NCBI GenBank assembly: GCA_022925895.1
Contig: JAKSYS010000591.1
Location: 1-39,775, forward strand
Origin: Fragilaria crotonensis
Taxonomy: Eukaryota > Bacillariophyta > Fragilariophyceae > Fragilariales > Fragilariaceae
Direction: 5' to 3'
Length of the DNA: 39,775 bases
The notes below the pieces were generated by a model, which did no database searches, had not been told where the DNA came from, and saw only the letters and a program-made list of their open reading frames with translations. Within the stretch, counting starts at the first letter, position 1. Each line of letters starts with the position of its first letter. The translations under genes and the position numbers were made by a program. This document shows positions 1 to 9,240 of this stretch, one piece after another.

Positions 1-18
1 CTAGTGTCTAAACGCCCG
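1..18 (+). repeat. Left terminal inverted repeat of piggyBac-like element
   Basis: CTAGTGTCTAAACGCCCG is the exact reverse complement of 3104-3121. An AT-rich TTTAATTAA motif follows within 20 bp at both ends. Confidence 0.85.
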
Positions 19-208
19 GGGGTTTCTTTAATTAATGACAAATCTGTTTTTTTAAAGATGGCCATTTTCGTACGTTTTGCAAGACGGTCGATGTACGTAT
101 TGTACCATCAACAACGCAAAATTTGACATTGACAATGGCCGATTGCCGTCGTCAATATCATCACACATCTAGCATAAGACTCATAAACTAACTATTGCAA
201 CCTATTCA

Positions 209-2575
209 TTATTCACCATGGCTCATTTCTAAGTGGGTGGGAAAGCATAACTTTCCTTTCTTTGTGTGGCAAATCCATGTTGTTGTCGTACACTCCAAGC
301 TATCTTCACAGAGCGAGCACATGAACGTTGTCAAACACTTACAGACTCGGCATCGGCCTTGAAGACTATATGGAAGTATATCCCCATTCACTGTTCGCTT
401 CTTCCTCTTTGTTGGGGTTAGGTGAGCTGATACTCCAGCTCTAGGATCACCCATTCGGTCAAAAATCATTTGATTCAGCTCGGCCCGTGGCGTCGACAAT
501 CGAAGTCGAACATTAGGCACATCCAATCTGTTGTCGATGAGTTCTTCAGCAAGCAATGTATAGAATGTCTTCTGCTTCTCCAACATTGCACTCTCGCCCT
601 TGCATTGACTGTATGCAAGCCATGTATCGACAACAATCATGGAAAACACAGTCAAGTTTACTCTCATCGACCAATTCTGGGTAACAAGCTTGTTTTCGAT
701 TCCAAGCGTGTCCTGTCGATGACGATTGTGGCGATCGATCATAGCGCACGTTTCATAGTAAACCTCAGCCGCTTTCGGTTGAGGCACCACCAAATCAACA
801 AGTTGCGGGTCGGCGTGATCATCACCAGATGCATCCTCAAGTTGCCTCCATCGCTGTCGTTTGTATGGACTCCCTTCCGCAAGCGAAGAACACGTTGCAA
901 TGAAGTATCGTCTCTGCCGATCCATCCAGACAAAGGCCATCATTTTTGGTTCACTATTCGTCTCGCCGCCTCTTGTTACCATTCCTCTGCGGTCGCCTCG
1001 ATTGTTCAGCTCCACTTGTGACAAGTATGGCATGGGATATTGTCGAGTGGCGGACTTCACAACTCCGATGAATCGCATGCCGTATCTCATCATCATGCGT
1101 GCGCTGGCACCGAAGCAAAGTAGGAGTCGCCACATACAATTCTATCGGTATGCATCCATGGCATGACTAAGTCTCGCATCACCTTTGCTCCATGCAGAAG
1201 TCCTTCTTCAGACATGATTTGTCCACTCGGCTTCGTCCATCAATGAAACATGTCGCGCCTCTTCCTCTGCCGTCTTCACAAGCTTCAAACGAAGCATGAT
1301 GCCGCTCGCTCCACAAGATGCACACTGAATCTCGCATCCGTTCTCTGGTTTCCTGTCGATTGCAACATACATAGGGAGGCCATGGTTGATCCAGTGGCCT
1401 CCTTTCCATACCAACGCGAGATGGATTCATCGACACAAATTCTCCTCAGACGGAGAAACGGTTGATGCGCGATGCTCATTGAACTCATGAACAAAACCGT
1501 CGACCAGTTTCCAACGATACTGCTCTGCAGTCATGTCAGCTGGACGGACCGGTGGCTGATCGCTGAATCGAATGCATCGCCAAAGGTCGTCGAAGCGGTT
1601 TCGAGAAAGGTTGGTCTTACCAAACAATGGAGCTGGAATGTACTTAGAGGTCGCAGTTGTAGCCCAAAGACTTCGACGATCGTCAAATTCAAATTTGCTG
1701 CCAGAATTACGACACCAAAGAACCTGAGAACCTCGCCTTTAGTTGTCGTGGGTTTTGAAAGCATCTCAAGCTGTCGTGATGTCAACCGAACAATGGACAA
1801 AAGGGATTGCGGAGGGACATACATAGAAAATAGTCAAGTCGTGACATTGTCTCGTCACCTCGGTCGCAGTCTTGCTCCAATAGGGTCCCACACAACTATT
1901 TCGAATGGACCACAGCCGACGGACGACCGGTCCATTTATCTCCTGTTCCAACAGAGACGGATCTGCTTCAAACCACTGGGTGTCGTGGAAAGTCAACGCT
2001 GCTGGGCTTTCATCGCTGTTTGTTATTTGTTGTGTGACACCAGCGGCTGCTGACGTGGGTGTTGCTGTCGTTCCAACTGCCATAGCAGTTCTGACACTGC
2101 TGGGGGTTGTTGCACTACTGCTGTGGTCATCTCGTCTCGCGGGCACTGCTTGTGGTGATTGCTGTTCTTGCACTCCTACATTAGCTTCTTGAGCGACAGC
2201 AGGAGCTGGCGATGCAACAGCAATCGGATTCTCACGTTGTTGGAGAATTACCTTCAACTCTTCGTGAAGTGCCGAGCATTCGACAGCCTTGACACTACGA
2301 ATGTTCAGCTTTCCTCGTTTGACTTCATTGTCACCGAAGAAGAAATCGGCAACAATAAATGTAGTGGCGCGGGATCGGCCAGGACGAGGAGCACTGTCTT
2401 GGCCAAATGCCACAACGACTCCTGGCACAACTTTTGTTTTTGCATTTGTCCCATAGCGACGACTGCATTCGGCGAGGGACGTGACAAACATTGCCTTTGC
2501 TTCAACTGAGGCACCAATGTAGAGTCTTGGGTCGTCCGGTGTGACTGGCATGATCAACACAGCTTTGAAAAGCAA
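209..2575 (-). pseudogene. piggyBac-type (DDE_Tnp_1_7) transposase pseudogene
   Basis: Minus-strand reading frames line up as one transposase of about 780 residues that jumps between frames at least five times (near 1880, 1690, 1450, 1200 and 1090). A plausible start is the ATG at 2551 (MPVTPDDPRLYIGAS). A variable Ala/Gln/Ser-rich N-terminus precedes the catalytic core. The three acidic residues of the piggyBac DDD triad can be assigned to CVDESISRWYG (about 1440), CGDSYFAS (about 1110) and MIDRHNRHRQ (about 710). The C-terminus is cysteine-rich (CRVCKC, CSLC, CHTKK), as expected for the piggyBac zinc-binding tail, and ends with a TAA at 209-211. Introns instead of frameshifts were considered, but the frames meet without GT..AG spacers. 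Family call is confident; inactivity is inferred from the breaks. Confidence 0.8.
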
Positions 2576-3055
2576 GGGAAGTGAGAAACGAAGCGATCAT
2601 GAAATAGTGGCGCACCAACAAAAAAACTCGCAAATTTTTTTCAAAGCTCCTTCAGTTTCATTGTCACAACACATGAAGCATCAAAAGTTAGAGATGACCA
2701 CCAGTTACATACCTTTTGTTTAAAGCACACTTCAGACAACTGTATTGGAGTGTATTGGCTCAATCAAAGTGAAAGGTAATGAAATCAATGCATTGATTGA
2801 CGCCTCGAATGCGTTGACGTTGTGTAGCATGTTTAGACTGCATACTATATATCCGGGTACATTGTGTTATTTTCCGACCCGAAAAACTCGAAAAAAATTG
2901 GCAACCTTTTTTTGCCCATTAACAGAAGTCAGGAACTGTCGCTTACTAAGATTTCCCCATTTGGCCCACGAGGTTTGACTCAATGGAGAACACATTCGCC
3001 TTGTTGATTTTGGTGCAAATGACAAAATGACGAAGTTGAGTAGAGGCCAAAAATT

Positions 3056-3101
3056 ATCTTTAATTAAAGATTTCACCACTGAGCGATCTTTAATTAAAGA
3101 T
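3056..3101. repeat. Two subterminal 16-bp palindromes
   Basis: The palindrome ATCTTTAATTAAAGAT occurs at 3056-3071 and again at 3086-3101, 30 bp apart, directly inside the right inverted repeat. The left end carries only a degenerate version. Position and symmetry suggest subterminal transposase binding sites; this is inference. Confidence 0.6.
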
Positions 3102-3103
3102 TT

Positions 3104-3121
3104 CGGGCGTTTAGACACTAG
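3104..3121 (-). repeat. Right terminal inverted repeat of piggyBac-like element
   Basis: CGGGCGTTTAGACACTAG is the perfect inverted match to bases 1-18 and marks the right end of the transposon. Flanking DNA continues with TACTCCGAG. Confidence 0.85.
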
Positions 3122-3468
3122 TACTCCGAGGAATGGAGTAGCTATTATATTCTGGCGTCGCTATCGGTAGCTCTACCGGTAGTTCGGTGCAATACAGTGC
3201 TACTGTATGTATTTGCAATTGTTGTACTCCGGAGTAGTACAACGCTACGTACGACGTACCGGTCCCATATTCCTACCTCCTTCTAAACTCATCATGTCGC
3301 CAGTCATCTCCACATTCATCTAGCTCACAGTGTACAATAGCTCACAGGCCACACCTCCATCTTCAGAGTTTCAATCTGCATAAAGTCAATGACATCGCCA
3401 TCAGTATTTAAAAGGTATCCCCAGAATGGAGAAACCGCAAAGGACGAAGTGCAAGTCGCCGTCGTCAG
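3122..3468. other. Intergenic, no gene seen
   Basis: AT-rich spacer between the transposon and the LRR gene. It contains short GTAC-type palindromes and, near 3400, AGTATTTAAAAGG, a loosely TATA-like sequence about 60 bp before the LRR start codon. It probably holds the promoter of that gene. Confidence 0.4.
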
Positions 3469-4746
3469 ATGGACGAACGCAATATCTTGTTTTCGTGGAT
3501 TATTTCTCTGTCGGTGTGGCTTGTCATTGGTCTGACAATCTGGCGATCACAATCAACATCGACAATGAACGACACTCATTCTTTGAAATTGAAACGTCCT
3601 CCGTCGGAGCAAGATTTTGTCAAAATGCAAGGCGTAGCGGAAAAGCTGGAACGACTGCTGAATCAGAAAGACACCTTGCAGCAACAACAAAATCATGAGA
3701 TTACGATAATAATATCAAGACTTCGAACCGTATGGAACGAACACTCCGACCAAAGGCTCTGGTCTGCTGGTAATCCTTCTGATCGAGCTATTTACTGGAT
3801 GGCTGCATTCGACGAATATGACCAACTGTCTCTTCAGCGATACGCCATTGCCGTCCTTTTTTTCTTTACGTCTGGAGGAGACAACAGTTGGACCCGTTGC
3901 GCAGCTCCGACCACGGCAAAACCGACAAAACACAGCAGCAGCAGCAGCAGCAGCAGCAGCATTAGTGCCAGATTATCATGTTCAGGATCCTTACCGATCA
4001 TGACAACATGGTCGTCGGAATGCGACTGGTACGGGATCACATGTTCTGTGGATGGTCATGTCACTCGAATTGAGTGGACGTCCAACAATCTAGCATCCTT
4101 GGGATCACCAACGAATAATGCCAATCACTACTGGCCCGATGAAATTATTCTCCTACAGGATTTGGAACTGTTATGGTGGTTTGACAATCCGAGGCTACAA
4201 ATGAAATTGCCAACGTTCCTGGACCAAATGTCAAATCTGCAATCGCTCAGTTTGCATCGGACGAATCTCAAGGGCACGATACCCGAGTCAATGTATCAAT
4301 TGACCAACCTCATTTCCCTACGACTCTACGAAACTGAACTATCAGGAACGATCAGCACAGCAATATCCAATCTAAGTCCAAACCTTGGTTGGTTGTGGCT
4401 CCACAACACTCATCTTACCGGATCCATACCGACGGAATTGGGTACTTTGACACAACTTGAAGGACTGACACGTGAGTCTTACTGTATGTCTCCTTGAGCT
4501 GTATTTTCGTGTTCATGAATTGCACCTCATGTCATATTTCGTTCTCGCTGTTTGAATTTTTTTACACGGTCATTTCCAGTGTACGGAAACGCATTCTCCA
4601 ACGAACCACCATCTAATCTATGTGATTTGCAAAAGCTGGAAACATATTGGTCTGACTGTACAACAACCACAACGACAACAACGACGGGATTCCCATCATG
4701 CCAGTGTTGTTCTAAATGCTACGTCCGGACCACGTCAATAGAATAA
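3469..4746 (+). CDS. Membrane-anchored leucine-rich repeat protein (two exons)
   Basis: Exons 3469-4471 and 4580-4746 join in frame to give 389 residues; the 108-bp intron has GTGAGT and TTCCAG borders and the splice regenerates an LRR (LEGLTLYGNAF). One hydrophobic segment lies at residues 9-25, close to the N-terminus, so the LRR domain is probably extracellular or lumenal. Residues 90-135 carry the conserved block before the LRRs (AIYWMAAFDEY, LQRYAIAVLFFF) that also occurs in the second LRR gene of this window. A (AGC)9 tract at 3934-3960 encodes nine serines (156-164). CDWYGITC (185-192) is an N-terminal LRR cap; about five plant-type LRRs (LxxLxLxxxxLxGxIP) follow, then a Thr run and a Cys-rich tail (CQCCSKC). 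The cytoplasmic part is very short and there is no kinase, so it is receptor-like at most. No breaks seen; function beyond ligand or protein binding is unknown. Confidence 0.8.
4472..4579 (+). other. Spliceosomal intron of the LRR gene
   Basis: Donor GTGAGT, acceptor TTTCCAG, 108 bp. Removing it restores the LRR frame and leads to the stop at 4744-4746. Similar-sized introns occur in the LRR gene at 21447-23980. Confidence 0.8.
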
Positions 4747-5382
4747 AACGATGTTGGAATCTCTATATATTATGAATGCCGTATCGCAACTATCATGGCA
4801 ACGTTCTTTTTGTCAGGATACCCCGACGTCTTTCTCTGATGGAGTAAAGACGTTTTGCGCACAACAAAGAGTGCCTTGTCGTCGCATTTCAATCGTCGTT
4901 GAGTGTACTCGGAGTACCCTGTACTTGTCCCAAACTACGTCAACAAAACAAAAAGGTTGGTGCACTCTCTGTACACTATAAACTTGTACATTTGCAACAT
5001 ATCATGATGGCCTTTTTGGGGGGTCAGGATACGCAGCATCTTCAATGGCATGAGGGTTGTTTGTTTTCCGCCGTTGTTGTATTACATCATGTCGCGGTTA
5101 CATGGACCTGACATTGGTATACAGGAGGCACAATTAGTGATTGAAACTCAACATACGCAAATAGTGGTTTTAAAGATATAATGTGGAATATCTCAATTTC
5201 TACGTTTGATATGACCAACCTTTCATTATTTTCATGTTTGTTTCTCATTTTTTGGCTTTTGCTATCACTTTGCTATTTTATCCTATAAGTTTTCAATTAT
5301 GTTTCCTCGATTGTTTGTTCGCCCGTTGCTTGTTGCTGCTTCTTGTGCTTGACACCGCGAAAATTTGATGTTTAAGCACGAT
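4747..5382. other. Intergenic; dispersed repeat at 4836-4930
   Basis: No gene recognised. Bases 4836-4930 resemble 10418-10510 inside the large element (shared GAGTAAAG.CGTTTTGCGCACA and CATTTCAATC.TTG), so they are copies of a dispersed repeat. The rest is AT-rich 3' flank of the convergent genes on both sides; 5138-5382 belongs to the duplicated block described separately. Confidence 0.5.
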
Positions 5383-5474
5383 CTAATAGACGATAGAAAC
5401 AGTTCGAACAGAATATCCTGTGTCATACGAGAATTTGTCGGAAATGTGTCCCTTGGCGCCGAGAAAGTCACCTG
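5138..5474 (-). repeat. Duplicated block, copy 1 (3' end and downstream of dirigent-like gene)
   Basis: About 97% identical by eye to 6767-7106 in the same orientation, with only a handful of substitutions and a short insertion in the other copy. It contains the last ~30 codons of the gene plus 245 bp of downstream DNA. Both copies end abruptly at AAGTCACCTG. Confidence 0.9.
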
Positions 5475-5892
5475 AACCACCAGTGATGGTGTAATCACCA
5501 GTGCTTGTATCGTCGTTGAAATAGCCAGCTGCATTCAAGTTGCCATTGCACCCGTTCAGCCCCTGGAAGATTCCTTCACAATACCAAAATTGCTTTTCAT
5601 TCAGGCGTGTGCACAACTCGATACCAAAACCAACGACGGCCTGAATGGCTTCATCATCTGAGTCGTAAATGTCGCCAACTAGGGGCCAGCGCTGTCCTGC
5701 GCCAGTTGACGCCGATTCGGAACTAGCCACAATATCACCATTTGCCTCAATGAGAGGGCCGTTGAAAAGCTCATAAATGACAAAGTTACGGTTACTTGTG
5801 CACAAGGAGTTTTTAGGCTTCTTGGCCTGGGAGATGTTGAAGACGAGTTGAAGGAGGGCCAAAACGACAGCCAAGTGCGCGAGGACCTTCAT
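5383..5892 (-). CDS. Secreted dirigent / allene oxide cyclase-like beta-barrel protein
   Basis: An intact 169-residue frame starting MKVLAHLAVVLALLQLVFNI, a clear signal peptide likely cut after residue 22 or 23 (ISQA|KK). The mature part resembles the dirigent/allene-oxide-cyclase barrel: YELFNGPL near the start, a GQRWPLVGDIYD segment, then FWYCEGIFQ.LNGCNGNLNAAGYF and the characteristic C-terminal YTITGGSGDFLGAKGHI. Members of this superfamily bind small hydrophobic or phenolic molecules, some steering radical coupling and others cyclising oxylipins; which applies here cannot be told. Four cysteines in the mature chain suggest disulphides, consistent with secretion. The 3' end of the gene is duplicated at 6767-7106, and a tandem repeat lies just upstream of the start codon. 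Moderately sure of the fold, not of the activity. Confidence 0.6.
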   Translation of the reverse strand: MKVLAHLAVVLALLQLVFNISQAKKPKNSLCTSNRNFVIYELFNGPLIEANGDIVASSESASTGAGQRWPLVGDIYDSDDEAIQAVVGFGIELCTRLNEKQFWYCEGIFQGLNGCNGNLNAAGYFNDDTSTGDYTITGGSGDFLGAKGHISDKFSYDTGYSVRTVSIVY

Positions 5893-5907
5893 TGCTTAAA
5901 AAAGGAA

Positions 5908-6067
5908 CTTAAGATTCGTTGACAGGTTTCGCTTGTTCGTTTTATGAACCAGCTTAAAAAAAGATCTTAAGATTCGTTGACAGGTTTCGCTTGTTCGTTT
6001 TGCGACCCAGCATAAAAATCTTAAGATTCGTTGACAGCTTTCGCGCGTTCGTTTGATGACCCAGCAT
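5908..6067 (-). repeat. Three tandem ~58-bp repeats upstream of the dirigent-like gene
   Basis: Units start at 5908, 5966 and 6020, each with CTTAAGATTCGTTGACAG, followed by TTTCGC.TGTTCGTTT and ACCCAGC or a close variant. The first two units are nearly identical; the third is 4 bp shorter and more diverged. The array ends about 15 bp before the start codon on the minus strand, so it makes up the 5' leader or core promoter and may contain repeated regulatory sites. Confidence 0.85.
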
Positions 6068-6107
6068 TTGCACGTGAAGTTTACAGTATGCCCTCTAGAG
6101 GTGCTCA

Positions 6108-6766
6108 AGCTAGTTGAAGTTTTTGTATATATGGATCAATGGACGTCATTCATCTATGATTGAGAACGCGACCTCAATTGCTCCGCATCATCGATTGTGA
6201 TACAAATATATCTAATCAATTTCACTTTCTGTTTGTTTCACATCCAATTTTCCTTGTTTGTCAACGTGTTTGTTATAAATGTGAATTGATATTTGAGTTC
6301 TGATTCCTTAATATTAACATACCGATTTGCTTTCAGTTGGACAAATTTGAACGGATGCCTAACGCACGAACTTTTCTCCGCTTGGGGTTCCGAAATGTGA
6401 TTTGATGTTAGTGTTTTGTGTTACAAAACCTAGTAGTCTTCCGGTACAGTAGTACTGTACCTTTGGCGTGCAAATTTATGCACCGCAGGAAACAGATTCG
6501 TGATGATTCAAGAACACAGAAAACAGATTCGCAACGATTCAATATATTCACAGTCTTCACTCTTGTTTTTTGTGATAGCCGCTGAATTATGACGTACGCC
6601 TCCGGCTGCTGGCTTCGGAACTGGCTCTTCGTCGACTTAAGACTCCAGACTCCAGTATATTTTTGTCAAACTAAGTGGGAGGCACACCTATGGCATCAAA
6701 TATGACGTCATGGAAATCTAATCTTTGGGAATTCTAGCTTCAATTAAGCCAGATTCGGACAATATA
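6108..6766. other. Intergenic, no gene seen
   Basis: AT-rich. A short direct repeat (AAACAGATTCG with GATTCAA, near 6490 and 6525) and a GTAC-rich patch near 6440 are the only visible structure. Confidence 0.4.
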
Positions 6767-7106
6767 TGATTGAAACTCAACATACGCAAAAAAGGTTTTA
6801 AAGATATAATGTGGAATATCTCAATTTCTACGTTTGATATGACCAACCTTTCATTATTTTCATGTTTGTTTCTCATTTTTTGGCTTTTACTATCACTTGG
6901 CTATTTTATCGTATAAGTTTTCAATTATGTTTCCTCGATTGTTTGTTCGTCCGTTGCTTGTTGCTGCTTCTTGTGCTTGACAACGCGAAAATTTGATGTT
7001 TAAGCACGATCTTTTAAATAGACGATAGAAACAGTTCGAACAGAATATCCTGTGTCATACGAGAATTTGTCGGAAATGTGTCCCTTGGCGCCGAGAAAGT
7101 CACCTG
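6767..7106 (-). repeat. Duplicated block, copy 2
   Basis: Second copy of 5138-5474, beginning TGATTGAAACTC and ending AAGTCACCTG, where similarity stops inside the coding sequence. High identity suggests a recent event. No transposon ends were found at the borders, so a local segmental duplication is the simplest reading. Confidence 0.9.
7000..7106 (-). pseudogene. 3' fragment of the dirigent-like gene
   Basis: The coding part of duplicated copy 2. It retains about 30 C-terminal codons of the gene at 5383-5892. A short insertion at the original stop replaces it, so the frame runs on for a few codons to a TAA at 7000-7002. It lacks the start, signal peptide and most of the barrel. Confidence 0.8.
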
Positions 7107-7561
7107 TGGCTCTAATGATCGTTTTGAATGTACTGCGAGACATGAGACATGAGTCAAAGTTCCTGAACCCCCTGGTACGAGTACCCGGAGTATGTATGGT
7201 AGTACATATGATATGCTAGGTATTGATCGCTACAGTTTGATTCGTGGGAGAGTCGACAAGATGACTGTACGTGGTACTCCCTACCAGGTACTGTACTAAA
7301 GTAGCCGCATACCCGCTCTTGTTGGTACTGTAGTAGGAAAACCACGTGCACTCGAGTTCAATGACTTCGCCCTGCTTCCACGACGACCTGTAGTAATCTT
7401 GACGCTCCACAAATGTGTGTACAAGTGTACAGTGTATAGTCGTAACACACAGCAACTGTTCACTGTTTTATGTCACGAACTTCTCTCATGAAAACCGAAT
7501 CGATCACTGATATTTTGACAACCCGCTACATTCGTCAACAACAATAACCAACTACACTAAA
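7107..7561. other. Intergenic, GTAC-rich, no gene seen
   Basis: Contains many overlapping GGTAC, GTACC and AGTAC palindromes between 7170 and 7340. The last 60 bp before the FIS1-like start are A/C-rich (AACAACAATAACCAACTACACTAAA), like a eukaryotic 5' leader. Confidence 0.4.
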
Positions 7562-7780
7562 ATGGGAGAAACCAAGGCCTCACAGAAGCAAGTCAAGGCA
7601 GAGTTTGATGCAAAGCTCAAATTGGCGGCGCCTTCCCGTGATATTTTGGAAGAATTAGCCATTGGAGCAGCGTCGAATCCAACTCCTGACAACACGTTTC
7701 AATATGCCTTTTGCTTGAGCAAATCGACAGAAAAGACCGAACTGCGTTACGCTGTCACCATATTGGATGGACTACCGTAG
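7562..7780 (+). pseudogene. FIS1-like mitochondrial fission gene, N-terminal half only
   Basis: 72 residues in a good start context (CTAAAATGG). The segment NTFQYAFCLSKSTEKTEL with AVTILDGLP matches the first TPR-like helices of FIS1, where human and yeast proteins have a F.YAW.L..S....D...G...L block. FIS1 is a ~150-residue tail-anchored outer-membrane protein of mitochondria and peroxisomes that recruits fission factors; the second TPR and the C-terminal membrane anchor are missing here. The frame stops at the TAG inside the direct repeat CCGTAG that flanks the 11.3-kb element, so the element sits exactly at the break. No continuation of FIS1 was found right of 19124, so the other half is either in a further exon outside the window or lost. 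Confidence 0.55.
7775..7780 (+). repeat. Target-site duplication, left
   Basis: CCGTAG immediately before the left inverted repeat, identical to 19119-19124. It contains the TAG that ends the FIS1-like frame. Confidence 0.75.
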
Positions 7781-9023
7781 TATTAGATCATAAACGTTAC
7801 TAAAGTAACGTTACGCTGGTAGATTTTCACTGACTGATACTAAGTGCAACGAGACGCTCTACGCAAATCTAAAATACCCCTCTGAGGACAGCAGTACCTT
7901 CACGCGTAATTCCTACATAGTTGAATGGTATTTTTGATGATCCGGTAACGCTGTGGGTACTCAAAAATGGTACAGAAATGTTACTTCTGATCTAAGTAGA
8001 ACGTTACTCGAAAGACACTCTCTCGGTGGTTCTTCTAAGTTCTCCGGGTACTTCGGAGCACATACATGTAAAAGCAACAATAACAACAACAACAACGACA
8101 CCACCAACAACTGCATGCGAATCCACCTCCTCCGCCTCCTACAAGACAAGAATTCAAGAAAAGTGGCTTCTTGCTCCAGACAAGAAGGAGGATGATGCAC
8201 AAAGAATGGAGGCTACTCGTTTCCAGATATGGATGTTTGGAGTTTGGACGATCATTCCGGATGCCACACTGGTGCGATATCATCACAAACGAATTTTGAA
8301 GCAATGGCGTTGCGAACAATCTGAGTTGGCAGAAAGTTTCGGGGTGCTCTCTCAATCTCGGAGCTGTTTCAAATTTGTCATTTGGACCAGAATTGATGGA
8401 CTTGTGGTCCGATATGTGGTGCAGAAATAGAGTCCGGATGCAACACTGGTGTGATATCATCGCAAACAAATTTTGAAGAAATGGCGTTGCGAACAATCTG
8501 AGTTGGCAGAAAGTTTCGGGGTGCTCTCCGATCTCGGATCTGTTTCAAATTTGTCATTTGGACCAGAATTGATGGACTTGTGGTCCGAAATGTGGTGCAG
8601 AAATAGAGTCCGGATGCCACATTGGTGCGACATCATTGCAAACAAATTTTGAAGCAGTGGCGTTGCGAACAATCTGAGTTGGCGAAAAGTTTCGGGGTAC
8701 TTTCTCAATTTCAGATCTGTTTCAAATTCTTGAATTGAACAAGAATTGATGGACTTGTGGTCCAATATGTAGTCAAGAAATAATGCAAGTGGACAGATGT
8801 TGAGTTGGGAAGGGACATGGTAAAATCTCGTCCATCGTGTAGTGGGCACTAGTAGCTAGTAGTTATTAGGCACTTGCCATATGCACATATCGTACAATTG
8901 TCCGCCGTGAACAGTCCTGTCAGACGTATTTTGCAGTGCTTCGTCGCGTGCGTACATTCTGTACCGGACCCTATGGTAACATCCTGCGTTATTATATTTC
9001 CTAGTTACTCTCGTAGTATCCTA
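7781..9023 (+). repeat. Left long terminal inverted repeat (~1.24 kb)
   Basis: Matches the reverse complement of 17790-19118. The outer 250 bp are about 85% identical by eye, the central satellite is more diverged, and the inner ~90 bp (from GTCGCGTGCGTACATTCT to CTCTCGTAGTATC) are again very similar. It includes the inner palindrome CGTTACTAAAGTAACG close to the tip. Confidence 0.85.
8250..8785 (+). repeat. 177-bp satellite array in left TIR (three units)
   Basis: CCGGATGC landmarks fall at 8257, 8434 and 8610, spacing 177 and 176 bp. Units share AACAATCTGAGTTGG, AAAGTTTCGGGGT and GAATTGATGGACTTGTGG. Confidence 0.85.
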
Positions 9024-9240
9024 CTATATCATAAATTAATTGTGTGCGTGCGTGCGTCCGTCTGTTACGGAGTATGACCACTCTGGGGTACTGTTGCACT
9101 GTTACGTGGATTACATGTACTACAGGTCTACAGTACATAAACGGACGGTAATTTATGTTGAAACGACAGTGTGTTACGTTACTGAACTACAATACTGTAC
9201 GAATTCAAAGTTACTGGATGGAATACTCATTGAATTTGCT
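9018..9240 (+). repeat. Dispersed repeat, copy A
   Basis: Starts at the inner edge of the left TIR. CTACTATATCATAAATTAAT, the TGTGTGCGTG run and TCTGTTACGGAGTATGACCA recur at 14298-14381, and a further similar piece (ACTGGATG.AAT) appears near 9210 and 14380. Confidence 0.7.

Larger units (their letters stand above)
1..3121 (-). mobile_element. piggyBac-like DNA transposon, decayed
   Basis: The stretch begins and ends with the same 18-bp sequence in inverted orientation, and a broken piggyBac-type transposase fills most of it on the minus strand. Just inside the right end are two copies of a 16-bp palindrome. The left end coincides with the first base of the window, so the target-site duplication cannot be seen. 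The outermost four bases (CTAG) are palindromic, so they could be either part of the inverted repeat or a 4-bp target duplication; the classical piggyBac TTAA is not present at the right junction. No function other than transposition is expected, and the frameshifts make this copy inactive. Confidence 0.8.

Noticed and set aside
470-1166. Forward-strand frames of 100-180 codons across 470-1166 and 1472-2053
   Set aside because: They are shadows of the minus-strand transposase, which alone shows conserved motifs.
5896-6108. Minus-strand 70-codon frame upstream of the dirigent-like gene
   Set aside because: It is created by the 58-bp tandem repeat; its repeated peptide has no start context or domain.
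7154-7455. Minus-strand frames of 65-79 codons in the GTAC-rich spacer
   Set aside because: Tyr/Ser-rich products come from the repeated GTAC words; no conserved feature.
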